Source: Prorocentrum cordatum (Eukaryota; Sar; Dinophyceae; Prorocentrales; Prorocentraceae). Taken from it: a DNA stretch of 64,000 bases. Below the pieces are notes generated by a model. That model did no database searches. It saw only the letters and a program-made list of their open reading frames with translations, and was not told where the DNA came from. Position 1 is the stretch's first letter. Each line of letters opens with the position of its first letter. Made by a program: the position numbers and the translations under genes. The DNA lies in NCBI GenBank assembly GCA_963575745.1, contig CAUYUJ010018898.1, positions 20,848 to 84,847 of the forward strand. Direction: 5' to 3'. Positions 52,021-62,066 of the stretch are shown here, piece by piece.

Positions 52021-52462
52021 ACTCCTCCTCCCCCTCCTTGTCCTCTTCCTCCTCCTCCTCCTCCTCTTCCTCCTCCTCCTCATCCTCCTCCCCTCCTCCT
52101 CCTCCTCCTCCTCCTCCTCCAGCCCCCTCCTCCTCCTCCGCCTCCTCCTCCTCCTCCTCCTCCTCCTCCTCCTCCTCCTCCTCCACCCCCTTTTCTCCTC
52201 CTACCCATCCTCCTTTTCCTTATTCCTCCTCCTCCTCCTTCTCCCCTCCTTTTCCTCCACCGCCTCACACCTCCTTCTCCCCTCTTCCCTCCTTCTCCTC
52301 CTCCAACCTCGTCTCCTCTCCTTGTCCTTCTACCCCCCGCCTCCCCCGCCTCCCCCGCCCCTTCTTCCTCCTCCTCCTCCTCCTCCTTCCTCCTCCTATC
52401 TCCTCGACCTCTCCACCTCCTCCTCCTCCTCCTCCTCCTCCTCCTCCTCCTCCTCCTCCTCT
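52021..52462. repeat. Pyrimidine tract rich in (TCC)n
   Basis: About 440 bp of TCC/TTCC with short breaks. Confidence 0.93.
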
Positions 52463-52489
52463 CCAACCACTCCTCCCGCCCCATGCTCT

Positions 52490-52680
52490 TGCGCTGGCGG
52501 ACAAGCAGCCAATACGGTCGGACCTAGGACAGAAGAACATCTTTCAAGAACAGAAGACCCTCCGTCGGTCCAAACTGAAGAACATTCGAGGGTGCCCTTC
52601 CCCAGCATGCACAAGAACATCCAACAGACATGAAGAATATGAGGGTCTCCTCCCCGAACCGGCCTCGATCGCCAGGGTGT
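52490..52680 (+). repeat. Dispersed repeat family L, copy 1
   Basis: Contains GGACCTAGGACAGAAGAACA, TTTCAAGAACA, GGGTGCCCTTCCCCAGCATG, CACAAGAACAT and CTCCCCGAACCGGCCTCGAT. The same order recurs at 54770-54935. Confidence 0.7.
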
Positions 52681-52699
52681 TGAGACCGTCCTAGAGAAC

Positions 52700-52960
52700 A
52701 GTCAACCAATATGACAAGGACGCACGATCAGGACGCAGGGGCCTTGAAGGCCATGCCGACACTTTGCGGGCGGGGCGCGGCCAGCGAAAGCGGCCGAGGG
52801 TGGCCCGAAGGGGAAGGATGCAAGGGTAAGCCTGGGAAATTGCTCATCCACACTATGTGGGTTGACTGTACTCGGGGTGCCTGTCGAGGCCAGCCGGGAT
52901 GGGGGGGTGCCTGGGAGGGGGGACTGTCCCTGTGAGAGCCCGAAGCCTGCCCACTCCTCC
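52700..52960. other. Unique segment, possible minus-strand exon not proven
   Basis: The minus strand reads NPHSVDEQFPRLTLASFPFG in an open frame, downstream of the coiled-coil exon at 53340-53445. It may belong to the same gene, but there is no convincing domain or splice pair. Confidence 0.25.
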
Positions 52961-52964
52961 TCCC

Positions 52965-53339
52965 CTTCTCCTCCCCCTTCTCCTCCTCCTCCTCCTCCTC
53001 CTTTCCTCCACCCCTTCTCCCCTCTCCTCCCCGCCCTCCTCCTCCTCCCCTCCTCCTCCTCCTCCCCCCCCTCCTCCCCCTCCTCCTCCTCCTCCTCCCA
53101 CTCCTCCCCCGACCCTCCCTCCTCCCTCCCCCTCCTCCTGCTCACGCCTCCTTTCCGCCTCCTCCTCCTCCTCCTCCTCCTCCTCCCCTCCTCCGCCTCC
53201 TCCTCCTCGCCCCTCCTCCTCCCTCCTCATCCTCTTCCTCCTCCCTCCATCCTCCCTCCTCCTCCTCTTCCTCCTCCTCCTCCTCCTCCTCCTCCTCCTC
53301 TTCCTCCTCCTCCTCCTCCTCCTCCTCCTTCTCCCTCCC
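52965..53339. repeat. Pyrimidine tract rich in (TCC)n
   Basis: About 375 bp of TCC and CCCTCC units. Confidence 0.93.
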
Positions 53340-53445
53340 CCCCCGCGGCCCTGCCGCCTCCAGCAGGGCCTTCTCGGACTCGACCCCCTCCAGGTCCGCC
53401 ACTCTCGCGGACAGCTGCGCGCGCTCCTCGTGCGCGGGAGGAGCG
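53340..53445 (-). CDS. Short coiled-coil exon (hypothetical)
   Basis: On the minus strand, a pyrimidine tract (complement of the GGA array at 53458-53520) ends in GCGCACGAG, a plausible 3' splice site. It is followed by EERAQLSARVADLEGVESEK, ALLEAAGPRGG, a typical heptad-type coiled coil with charged e/g positions. The exon then runs into GGA repeats. The neighbouring 53575-53700 minus-strand text (RVQIAVVPLARLGVRLLQGV, APALIRAADAQAELRL) may be the preceding exon. No family can be named. Confidence 0.4.
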
Positions 53446-53457
53446 GGAGGAGCAGGA

Positions 53458-53520
53458 GGGGGAGGAGGGGGAGGAGGAGGAGGAGGAGGAGGAAGAGGAG
53501 GAGGAGGGAGGAAGGAGGAA
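53458..53520. repeat. (GGA)n tract
   Basis: GGA repeats; on the minus strand a polypyrimidine tract preceding the coiled-coil exon. Confidence 0.9.
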
Positions 53521-53885
53521 TGAAGGAATGAAGGCCCCAAAGGGGATGTTGCGGTTACAGCCTCAATAACTAGAGGCGCAACTCCGCCTGCGCATCAGCG
53601 GCGCGAATCAACGCGGGGGCGCTCGTGTACCACGGGGTCGCGGGCACGAGCTGAGACCGACCTCCGACGCCCTGCAGCAATCTAACACCCAGTCGCGCCA
53701 GGGGAACCACCGCAATCTGAACGCGCTTGGGGGGACACCCGCTGCAGGAAGCGGGTGCGTTCTGCCACGTGTTTCGCGCCTCCCAGGGCTGGGCTCCCTT
53801 CGAAGTCCAGAGGGCTTCTCGTCGCCAGGGCTGGGCTCCCTTCGAAGTTCTGGTCGGAACGCACCCGAAGGGACCCATTTCTGAG

Positions 53886-53939
53886 AGGAGGAGGAGGAGG
53901 AGGAGGAGGAGGAGGAGGAGGAGGAGGAGGAGGAGGAGA
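53886..53939. repeat. (GGA)n tract with splice-acceptor-like end
   Basis: Sixteen GGA triplets. On the minus strand this is a TCC polypyrimidine tract ending CTCAG, the shape of a 3' splice site, followed by a segment with two copies of ACTTCGAAGGGAGCCCAGCC (53788-53850 region). Confidence 0.8.
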
Positions 53940-54227
53940 AGGGAAACTGGCCAGCAGGGGAAGGGCGGACAAGGAAGGACAAGCCGATTCGAGGGGAGAG
54001 AAACAACAGCGACTGAACTCAAGAAGTAGATATCCACTGCCCTTCGCGGGAGCTGCCCCGAGCCACTGGCAGACGATCGACCATGTACGAACAATTGCCA
54101 GAGGAGGAAGAGGAGGAGCAAAATGACCAGAGCAAGCCCAAGACGGGTCAGCGATGCTGCAATGCACCCTCCCGTCCCAAGTCCCTTCCTCACTAGTCAC
54201 TAGTCTCTGCTAAGCATTGAACTAATG

Positions 54228-54382
54228 TTAGGTCGGGCATGTCCTCTTACAGGCGGATTATGGAGGACAAATGAAACATAATCAAACCAAATTCAAAGCT
54301 ATGCAAACAGTCGAAAAGTAATCCCTGTATTACTTTTTGACTATTTTTGGATTGTTCCTGAAGAGGGACATGCCCGACTTGA
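54228..54382 (+). mobile_element. Family A element, copy 6, with perfect 8-bp target duplication
   Basis: 155 bp. Left end TTAGGTCGGGCATGTCCTCT, right end AGAGGGACATGCCCGACTTG, A. The interior holds AAGCTATGCAAACAGTCG and TTTTTGACTATTTTTGGATT. AACTAATG flanks both sides (54220-54227 and 54383-54390): a perfect 8-bp target site duplication that fixes both boundaries. Confidence 0.93.
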
Positions 54383-54502
54383 AACTAATGCTCGCCACCT
54401 TCATCGTTCGCGCCACCCGGAAGGCGCCAAGACTGGGCCATCCCACTCGGGAAGTGCCCAGGCCGCAGCCCCGCTTTGAAAAGAAACCGCCCTCCATCTC
54501 TC

Positions 54503-54580
54503 CTGCTCTCCATCCGTAGGGATGGAGAGCAGAGAGAGCAGGGTGGCCTCCATCCTTAAGGATGTGTACCATCCTTAAGG
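54503..54580. repeat. Cluster of short palindromes
   Basis: GCTCTCCATCC GTAG GGATGGAGAGC forms an 11-bp stem; CATCCTTAAGGATG (54551-54564) and CCATCCTTAAGGAGAGG follow. No known role. Confidence 0.75.
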
Positions 54581-54769
54581 AGAGGAGGAGGAGGAGGAGA
54601 GGAGAGGAGGAATTCCTCCTCCCCGTCATGATCATTCTCCTCCTTCGGCAGCACTGAAGAACAATGCTGCTGGAAAGCCTCCGATGGCCGCCAGACACGT
54701 CCGGTCGCGGCCAGTCGCACTCGAGCCATGGTCCACCTGCCTGCCTCCGGCAACATCCTGCTGCGGCTC

Positions 54770-54935
54770 CCCGCGTGCTCGCATGCGCGGGGCGAAGGGA
54801 CGGGCCCTGCCGGACCTAGGACAGAAGAACACTCTTCAAGAACATGGGCCCCTCCCCAGGGTGCACAAGAACATGCGGCAAGCACGAAGATCACTCAGGG
54901 CACCCTCCCCGAGCCGACCTCGATCTTTTACCTCG
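54770..54935 (+). repeat. Dispersed repeat family L, copy 2
   Basis: Second copy of the 52490-52680 unit: GGACCTAGGACAGAAGAACA, CTCTTCAAGAACATG, CCCAGGGTGCACAAGAACAT and CACCCTCCCCGAGCCGACCT. Confidence 0.7.
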
Positions 54936-54939
54936 GTCC

Positions 54940-55480
54940 GACCGTGCCTCAGGTGCCTCAAGTGCGCAAGACGTCAATGTTACTTCCGGGGTGGAAGATT
55001 CCCCGGTGGCTGGACGAGGCTGGGCTTTGAATGGTCTCCGGGGGTCTCTGGAGGTTTCTTCAATCACAAGGAGGCGCAAGGCGGAAGGGGAGAGAAGCGT
55101 CGGAGGTTCTCAACGGCGGTCCTGCCGCGGTTTTCAAAAACATGCCAAACTCTGATGCGTGTTGGAGCGGATCCAACCCTGGCCCCAAATTCAAAAGGCG
55201 GGGCGGTCGACGCGAGAAAGCACGAACCGTTTCAACAAAAAACGGCCTCATTTGCAAACCACGGCCTGCTCGATAAAAGGAACATTGAACTTCAAACACA
55301 CACGGGGCGCTCTTGCGCCATCTTCTAGTCCTTGTACCGGGAGGAGGAGGAGGAAAAGGAGGAGCGAACGTACCCTGAGAGGGGACGTCTGGTCGCGCCT
55401 AGCCACGAGGCGGCGCCGCCGAGCGCCCCGCACCTCCGCTCAGATCGGAGGGCAGACGGAGAGCGTGGCGGGCGGCCTGC
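54940..55480. other. Intergenic, no recognisable gene
   Basis: Unique sequence, 3' of LINE-3 on that element's strand. No supported feature besides a short GGA run at 55338. Confidence 0.4.
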
Positions 55481-58002
55481 GTGGCGTCGTAAAACTTCTT
55501 CGGCTCGTACTTGACGTTGTCCTTCATAATGTGGTACACCTTCGCGGCGACTGCCAGGCGCATTGCGGAGCTCCTGATGCCGTTCTCGCCGTCGTAGCCG
55601 ATGTGCACGGGTGGGAGTCCGGGCCGGTCATGACGACGGCGTTGAGGCTGCCGCGAGGGAAAGCCAGATAATGAAGTAGTCGAGGGCACTGGAGGTAGTG
55701 GCTGATCGCATCGGGCTTGCTGCAACCGAGGATGCACTGGTGGGTCTGGGGGATGACGTGCACGCGGTCGGTGGTCGTCCAGGCGCCAGCCAGTGCCTTG
55801 AGGACTGCCCAGACACGAGCGGGCGGCTGGGTCGCCAAGTACTTGCGAAGACGAATCCAGCGTTCTCGAAGGTCATCTGGGATGGCGGAGAGCTGGACCA
55901 GGTCGGGCGAGTTCTCGGCCTCCTCGGCGTCGGGGTCGTGGTCCCAGTCGTCGTCTGGACCGCCAGGATCTTCTTCGGCAGGAAAGAGGGCACGCTGGCT
56001 GTGCGCCCAGCGACGACGCGCACGGTGCTCGGCAGAGGTGAAGCGGCGAAGAGCAGCCTGACGGCGAAGACGGGCGGGGTCACTGCCCATGTCGCCTAGG
56101 GTGGCTAGCTCCAGCCTGCTGCGCGCCATGTGCGTGGCGTGCCAGGCGCCGGTGCAGATCTCCTTGGCGATGATGCGGCGCACGTGGCGTGTGCGGTAGA
56201 GGGGCTGGAACATGCCAAAGCCAAGGACATAGTACAAGTACTCCTCGCACCAGTTGACCCAGTCGTCCTTGTTGGAGATGCCGCGATTGTTCATGAGGAT
56301 GTGGGGCAGCCACGATCCAGCCCAGTGGGCGGCGCGGTTCACGAGGCGTTCCTTTGCGAGAAGCGCGCGCTGTACTTATGGTTCCTCTTGGCGGACAGGA
56401 ACAGGTGGGCGAATGAACCAGGCGGAGAGGCACTTCTTGATGGTCACGTGGAATGTGTCTGGGTGGAGTCGCTCTTGAAGTGCCAGTAGGTATGCCTTCT
56501 GCGGAGAGCGCCTTGAAACAGCGTCATTCTGGCCATGGACGAGCAGCGCATCGGAGCCACAGCGCGCTGCGTGACGATGAGCAGCCCTGAGGGCGCAGAT
56601 GGCGCGCGGGATGGTGCCGAGGGTGCGGACCAGGCGCTTGTAGTGCGAGCCCGCAGTTTTGACGAAGAACGCGGCGTTGGAGATGTCCGCGAAGCGCCGC
56701 ACAATGGATGTCGGGATGGCCCAACAGTCAGCACACCAGCGCCCGCTCTCTGCGGTGACGATGCTAAGTCGATCGTAGGCTGCGTCGCGAAGGACATTGT
56801 ACCAGACGTTCCAACCTTTGACGGTCTTGACTGCAGTTATCCAGAGTGTGGCTGAAAAGGAGCAGCTCGATATCATTCGGAATCTCGATGCGGGTCCAGG
56901 AGGACATGCCGAATCTGTCGTACTTGGAGAAGCTGTTAGGGGCGACGCGGAGAAGCTTATGGATGCCGAAGTGCTCCTTCGCGAGAAGGTGGTCACGGGG
57001 GTCGTACAGCTGCCCAACGTAGGAGAGGCATGTGACGGCGGCGATGTTGTGCAGCTTGATGCTCAGCTGGAGCGGCGCGTGTGATTCGGAGAGCTTGAGG
57101 ACGCGGCCCCACCACTTGGCTGCGGGAGCACGCCATTGGTCAGCCAGGGTAGCTCCAGGACCGACGTAAAATCCGAGGTCACGCGCTCTCTCTGCGATCG
57201 AGAAATTGCGCCACGGGCCGTGCGTGCTGCTGAAGACGGTCAGCATGTTGGTGATCAGTTCCGGAATCGGAAGCGTCCAGGTCGGCACGATGATGCACTT
57301 CTTGGCGTGTAGTTGGGGTCCTGCGAGTTGATCTGCGGCAAGTAGATGAGGAAGTAGATGTTGTATGTCTTTAAGCATATGGAGAACTATGCCCGGGTCG
57401 TCGGCGCATGCGCTGACCATCCCGCGCTTGATGGCGTTCAGCTCGTAGGCAATAGCTCGAATCACAGGGTCGAAGATGAGCGCCCAAATGGCGCCACTGA
57501 GTGGGCAGCCTTGTGCAACGCCCGATTCTGCGCATCGCAGCGGGCGCATGACACCGCCAAGCACCAGGAAGGAAAGCGGGTTGGACTAGAATGTTGGGAG
57601 CAGCCGCCACATGTCGCCGCTGACACCCCAGCGGGAAAGAACGGCCCACATCCACTGACGGTTGAGCGATGACACGGCTGCGGTTATGTCCATGGAGGCG
57701 AAGATCGGCACGCGGTTGCCCGCGTCCTCGGACTTGCTGAGCCTGCGAGCCTCGGCGCCGACAGGGACAACATTGTGCAGGAACCGGCGATCAGCGACGA
57801 ATCCCTTCTGCTCGACTGCTGTGTTGGCGGCGAGCTTGGCTAACGTGAATTAACCGCGGAGGCGACAGTCTTGACGTCACTGTTTTCATGCTGGGAGTGC
57901 GCAGTGTGGCTGGGGTTTTTGTGCACTCGGCATTGCCCAGCGGCTCGTCACCCTTGGGAAGCATGGCCATCACCGCGTGGTTGAGATCGATGAAGGGACC
58001 GC
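55481..58002 (-). pseudogene. LINE reverse transcriptase of a second clade with C-terminal zinc knuckle (LINE-3)
   Basis: Read right to left: FIDLNHAVMAMLPKGDEPLG and TKTPATLRT (about 57890-58000), EQKGFVADRRFLHNVVPVGA (about 57765-57825), FASMDITAAVSSLNRQW (first catalytic Asp, about 57650-57710), a TAG stop near 57587, GVAQGCPLSGAIWALIFDPV (about 57470-57530), VSACADDPGIVL (catalytic Asp pair, about 57385-57415), then a thumb region, and after frameshifts near 56830 and 56350 a C-terminal part with ERWIRLRKYLATQPPARVWA and a CILGC...HYLQC motif (Cys-X3-Cys-X7-His-X3-Cys, about 55690-55730). The catalytic residues survive, but stops and frameshifts make it inactive. The 5' end breaks off at about 58000 into a simple repeat. 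Confidence 0.9.
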
Positions 58003-58195
58003 ACCGAGCCGAGAACCGAGAACCGTGACCGAACCGGACCGAACCGGTCCAAAACCAAAAACGTAGAAAACCGAACCGGACCGAACCGAATTCATTCAGA
58101 ACCGAACCGGCGAGAACCGAACCGAACCAGAACCGGAACCGAACCGGAACCGGGCGGCCCCTGAACCGAACCGACGGGAACCGAACCGAACCCCT
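58003..58195. repeat. Degenerate (CCGAACCGGA)n repeat
   Basis: About 190 bp of ACCGAACC and ACCGGA words that begin exactly where LINE-3 homology stops. Confidence 0.88.
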
Positions 58196-58199
58196 TTCT

Positions 58200-58312
58200 C
58201 CTCCGGTCCGGACCCCAGGACTCCGGGACCCCGATGACCCCCAGGACTCCGGGACCCCGATGACCCCCAGGACTCCGGGACCCCGATGACTCCCAGGACT
58301 CCGGGACGTCGA
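58200..58312. repeat. 26-bp tandem repeat, four copies
   Basis: Units of CAGGACTCCGGGACCCCGAT, GACCCC with the last copy altered to CGTCGACGACC. Confidence 0.9.
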
Positions 58313-58319
58313 CGACCCC

Positions 58320-58900
58320 CCCTCGCGGGTGCGACCCCCCTCGGGGCTGCGACCCCCCTCGCGGGTGCGACCCCCTCGAGCTGAGCGACCGTCCCTCGCG
58401 GGTGCCGAAACCCCCCTCGCGGGTGCGACCCCCCTCGCGGGTGCGACCCCCCTCGCGGGTGCGACATTCCTCGAAACTGCGACCCCCCTCGCGGGTGCGA
58501 CCCCCCTCGCGGCTGCGACCCCCTCGCGGGTGCGACCCCCCTCGCGGGTGCGACCCCCCTCGGGGCTGCGACCCCCCTCGCGGGCGCGACCCCCCTCGGG
58601 GCTGCGACCCACCTCGCGGGTGCGACCCCCCTCGCGGGTGCGACCCCCCTCGGGGCTGCGACCCCCCTCGGGGGTGCGACCCCCCCGGGGGTGCGACCCC
58701 CCTCGCGGGTGCGTCACCCCTCGCGGGGTCGACCCCCCTCGCGGGTGCGACCCCGTCTCGGAGTTGCGACCCCCCTCGGGGCTGCGACCCCCCTCGGGGC
58801 TGCGACCCCCCTCGCGGGTGCGACCCCCCTCGCGGGTGCGAAACCCCTCGCGGGTGCGACCCCCCTCGTGGCTGCGACCCCCCTCGGGGCTGCGACCCCC
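58320..58900. repeat. 18-bp satellite (GCGACCCCCCTCGCGGGT)n, about 32 copies
   Basis: GCGACCCCCCTCGCGGGT with GGGCTGCGA variants, running directly into the assembly gap. Because 18 is a multiple of 3, every frame is open as a six-residue repeat; these are not genes. Confidence 0.95.
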
Positions 58901-59000
58901 NNNNNNNNNNNNNNNNNNNNNNNNNNNNNNNNNNNNNNNNNNNNNNNNNNNNNNNNNNNNNNNNNNNNNNNNNNNNNNNNNNNNNNNNNNNNNNNNNNNN
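58901..59000. other. Assembly gap (100 N)
   Basis: Exactly 100 unspecified bases between an 18-bp satellite and a GGA array, a place where assembly would be expected to fail. The true distance is unknown. Confidence 0.99.
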
Positions 59001-59070
59001 GGAGGAGGAGGAGGAGGAGGAGGAGGAGGAGGAGGAGGAGGAGGAGGAGGAGGAGGAGGAGGAGGGGGAG
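59001..59070. repeat. (GGA)n microsatellite
   Basis: At least 21 GGA triplets starting at the gap edge. Confidence 0.93.
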
Positions 59071-59074
59071 GGGG

Positions 59075-59138
59075 AGCCTGCCTCTCAGAAGCAGACCCTT
59101 CGCCCCTGCCCCCTGCCCCCCCTCTTGCGCGCCGCCAG
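59075..59138 (+). mobile_element. Family J element, right end (copy 5)
   Basis: CTCTCAGAAGCAGACCCTTC, then GCCCCCCCTCTTGCGCGCCG and CC match the J right terminus. The left part is lost in the gap. Directly after it the plus strand reads QLEGTDRVVEDDR and a stop, compatible with a short last exon, though too short to prove. Confidence 0.55.
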
Positions 59139-59204
59139 CTCGAGGGCACCGATAGAGTTGTGGAGGACGATCGATGAAGAGGAAGCATGCTGCCAAATAA
59201 TTTC

Positions 59205-59292
59205 CAGATGTCTACAACATGTGTTAAGCATGTTTTTTCATGTGCACAGCATGCTTAAAACATGTTTAGAACATGTTTCCTACATGTTACAC
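59205..59292. repeat. Cluster of ACATGT/GCATGC palindromes
   Basis: ACATGTGTTAAGCATG, GCATGCTTAAAACATG, AACATGTTTAGAACATG and ACATGTTAC lie within 85 bp: repeated, mutually complementary words in an AT-rich patch. Confidence 0.7.
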
Positions 59293-59624
59293 ACATTTCA
59301 AGTTCGAGGATAGGACTGTTTGGGTGTCCATCATGGTCGTGGCATCCACAATGCTAGAGGCAGACAATGACCGCAGAAGAGTTTGCAGGGGTCACGGGGA
59401 GGCCGAGGACGCCTGAGCCGGCAGCGGGTTCGCCCGAGACTTCCCGACGGCTCTTCCAGGCCTCGTGCTCTCGCCCCAGTGACGGCCACGCTTTCAGTTT
59501 GAGTCTGGACGGCCACGCTCCCTTGCAAACGACACACGTCAAGGTGCACGTGGCCGTGAGTTTCCCAGGAATCCTTATGAACACACAGGAATGCACTTCC
59601 TCACTCGCCGACATGCTCCTCGCC

Positions 59625-59875
59625 CAGTGGCAGGGTCCGCACGCAGTTTCGCCTCCATTTCGGTGCATCCCTCACACATTTCGTGGCCCCATAGAGTGTT
59701 ACACCCAGGGTTCAAGTGGCAGGTTCCGCAGGCAGTTCCACCCTTCATTTCGGCGCACCCCTTCCACGTTTCGTGGCCCCCAAAGGCCCCAGTGGCAGCG
59801 CCCGCAGGTGGTTCCACCCTGCATTTCGGCGTACCCGTCACACGCGTCGTGGCCCCAGAGAGAGAGGTTCACCGA
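59625..59875. repeat. About 85-bp tandem repeat, three copies
   Basis: AGTGGCAGGTTCCGCAGGCA-like starts at about 59628, 59716 and 59798; each unit continues TTCCACCCTTCATTTCGG and CACGTTTCGTGGCCCC. Confidence 0.85.
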
Positions 59876-59944
59876 GGACGATACCCACAATTGCGTTACA
59901 CACAGCTGCACATGGTTGGGTTCTTCGCCAGGCTAGTTGTTTTT

Positions 59945-60075
59945 TTCCGGCCTCGGGGGGCCCTCGCCGGGCCTCGGGACCGTCAACAAAACGAATCGGG
60001 AGGAAAAACCAGTCCGGGGGAACGGGTAAGGACGTAGGGACCCCGTCTTGAGAAATCAGGACGTCGCATGTCTGG
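59945..60075 (+). repeat. Dispersed repeat family E, copy 3
   Basis: CCGGCCTCGGGGGGCCCTCG, CCGGGCCTCGGGACCGTCAA, GGGAGGAAAAACCAGTCC and AAATCAGGACGTCGCATGTC. Shares its terminal 20 bases with the reverse copy at 27405-27560. Confidence 0.75.
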
Positions 60076-60102
60076 GCCAACCTACATGCCGCTTGCTCGC
60101 CC

Positions 60103-60216
60103 TCCTCTCCCTCCTCCTCCTCCTCCTCCTCCTCCTCCTCCTCCCTCCTCCTTACTCCCTTCTTCCTCCTCCTCCCTCCTCCTCCTGCTCCTCCTCCTCC
60201 TCCTCCTCCTCCTCCA
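60103..60216. repeat. (TCC)n microsatellite
   Basis: About 110 bp of TCC with a TTACTCCCTTC break. Confidence 0.93.
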
Positions 60217-60229
60217 TTCCTTCTCCTTG

Positions 60230-60975
60230 TAGATCAATCCTCCCTGTCGCACCCCGAGGCCAGTTTTTAGGGCGGGCACGGCGTTTCGCCTGAGACTTCC
60301 TTTCCATTCATGACTCTGAAGCTTAAAATGTGACAACGGTTTCACAGATGGAGGACGGGTGGTTTTCAAAATGTGGCTCTCGCCTTAGCGCCGCGCAGAT
60401 TCGTTTCAAACATGTGCAAGAGTTTCACGGATTGAGGGCGGGTCGTTTTCAAAATGTGGCTCTCGCCTCAGCGCCGCGCACATTCGTCTTCACCATGTGC
60501 AAGAGTTTCACGGATCGAGGGCGGTTCATTTTCAAAACGTGGCTCTCGATTTAGCGCCGCGCACATTCGTTTTAAAAAGTGCACAAGGGTTTCACGGATT
60601 GAGGGTGTTTTTTTTGAACATTTGGCTCTCGCCTTAGCGCCGCGCACATTCGCTTTAATACATTGCAAGTGCTTCACGGATTCCCAGGATCAACGCACCA
60701 TACATCGTGTTTTGGAAGGATTCAGGATTATGCGGGTACAATAATTATGTTGATTCGCGGTGTTGAAGTCCCAATATGGCGCTCTGGCACGACTCCGGAT
60801 CGTCAAGACGCAGCAGTCAAGTTGTTTTGGCATGCTTCAGGATCTTCAAACGGTCGTCTTCCAACGGGGCATTTCCCTCAATGGAAATGTACCGTTGTGG
60901 GGGCCTATGAAGAGGGAGCTTGGAGGGAGGGTTAATTCCAACATCGTGGATGACTCTTGGTTTTGCACTGGCCCT
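60230..60975 (+). repeat. Nested tandem duplication, first copy
   Basis: Opens TAGATCAATCCTCCCTGTCG, CACCCCGAGGCCAGTTTTTA, then carries four units of about 82 bp (GTTTCACGGATTGAGGGCGG, GTTTTCAAAATGTGGCTCTC, GCCTTAGCGCCGCGCACATT), then a 300-bp tail with GTTTTGGAAGGATTCAGGAT, CGCTCTGGCACGACTCCGGA, CAACGGGGCATTTCCCTC and CCTATGAAGAGGGAGCTTGG. No coding support. Confidence 0.9.
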
Positions 60976-60978
60976 TAT

Positions 60979-61910
60979 AGATAAACTCCTCCCTGCCGCA
61001 CCCCGAGGCCAGTTCTTAGGGCAGGCTGGGCGTTTCGCCTGAAAGTTCCTCACCATTTATGACCTTGAAGCTTAAAAAGTGACAACAGTTTCACAGATGG
61101 AGGGCGGGTGGTTTTCAAAATGTGGCTCTCGCTGTGGCGCCGCGCAGATTCGTTTTAAACATTTGAAGCAATTTCACGGATTGAGGGCGGTTCCTTTTGA
61201 AAATGTGGCTGTCGCCTGAGCGCCGCGCAGATTCGTTTTCAATATTTGCAAGAGTTTCGCGGAGTGAGGGCGGGTCGTTTTCAAAATGTGGTTCTCGCCT
61301 TAGCGCCGCGCTTATTCGTTTTGAAGCAAAAGTTTCACGGATCGAGGGCGGTTCATTTTCAAAATGTGGTTCTCGCATCAGCGTTGCGCACATTTGTTTT
61401 GAACATTTACAACCGTTTCACGGATTGTGGGTTGTTCCTTTTCAAAATGTGGCGCTTGCCTTAGCGCCGCGCTCATTCGTTTTAACAATTGCATACATTT
61501 CACGGATTGTGGGTGGTTCCTTTTCAAAATATGGTTGTCGCCTTAACGCCGCGCACATTTGTTTTTATTTTTTCGCAAGAGATTCACGGATTCCCACGAT
61601 CAGCGTACCAGAGCTGGTGTTTTGGAAGGATTCAGGATTCTGCGGTTGCAACAGTTATGCTGACTCGCGGTGTTAAAGTCCCAGAAATATCGCTCTGGCA
61701 CGACTCCGGATCGTCAAGACGCAGCAGTCAGGTTGATACGTGGCGTTGAAATCCCGAGAACAATGTTTTGGCATGCTTCAGGATCTTCAAACGGTTGTCT
61801 TCCAACGGGGCATTTCCCTCGATGGAAATGTACCGTTGTGGGGGCCTATGAAGAGGGAGCTTGGAGGGAGGATTAATTCCAACATCGTATGACTCTTGGT
61901 TTTACACTGC
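60979..61910 (+). repeat. Nested tandem duplication, second copy
   Basis: The same order as 60230-60975 but with six inner 82-bp units instead of four (anchors at about 61089, 61171, 61252, 61333, 61414, 61498) and the same 300-bp tail, slightly expanded by a duplicated CGTGGCGTTGAAATCCCGAG phrase. The two copies differ by point changes throughout. Confidence 0.9.
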
Positions 61911-61952
61911 TCCTCCTCCTCCTCCTCCTCCTCCTCCTCCTTCCTCCTCCAC
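61911..61952. repeat. (TCC)n tract, possible polypyrimidine tract
   Basis: Forty bases of TCC followed by ACCTTCCTCGTGCAAG. It may precede a 3' splice site for the gene that follows, or lie in its 5' untranslated region. Confidence 0.85.
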
Positions 61953-62066
61953 CTTCCTCGTGCAAGCGAGCTCGCCTGGCTCGGGTCGCCTCTCTGGCCC
62001 GCGCCGCCGTGGACCTCAGCGCGGCCCGCCAGCGCGGCCCGCTGGCAAACGCGCGGCCCGGCCGCG

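Noticed and set aside
57791-59188. Long open frames across the 18-bp satellite and the gap
   Set aside because: The 18-bp period keeps every frame open and the frame passes through 100 N; only the part below 58003 is real LINE text.
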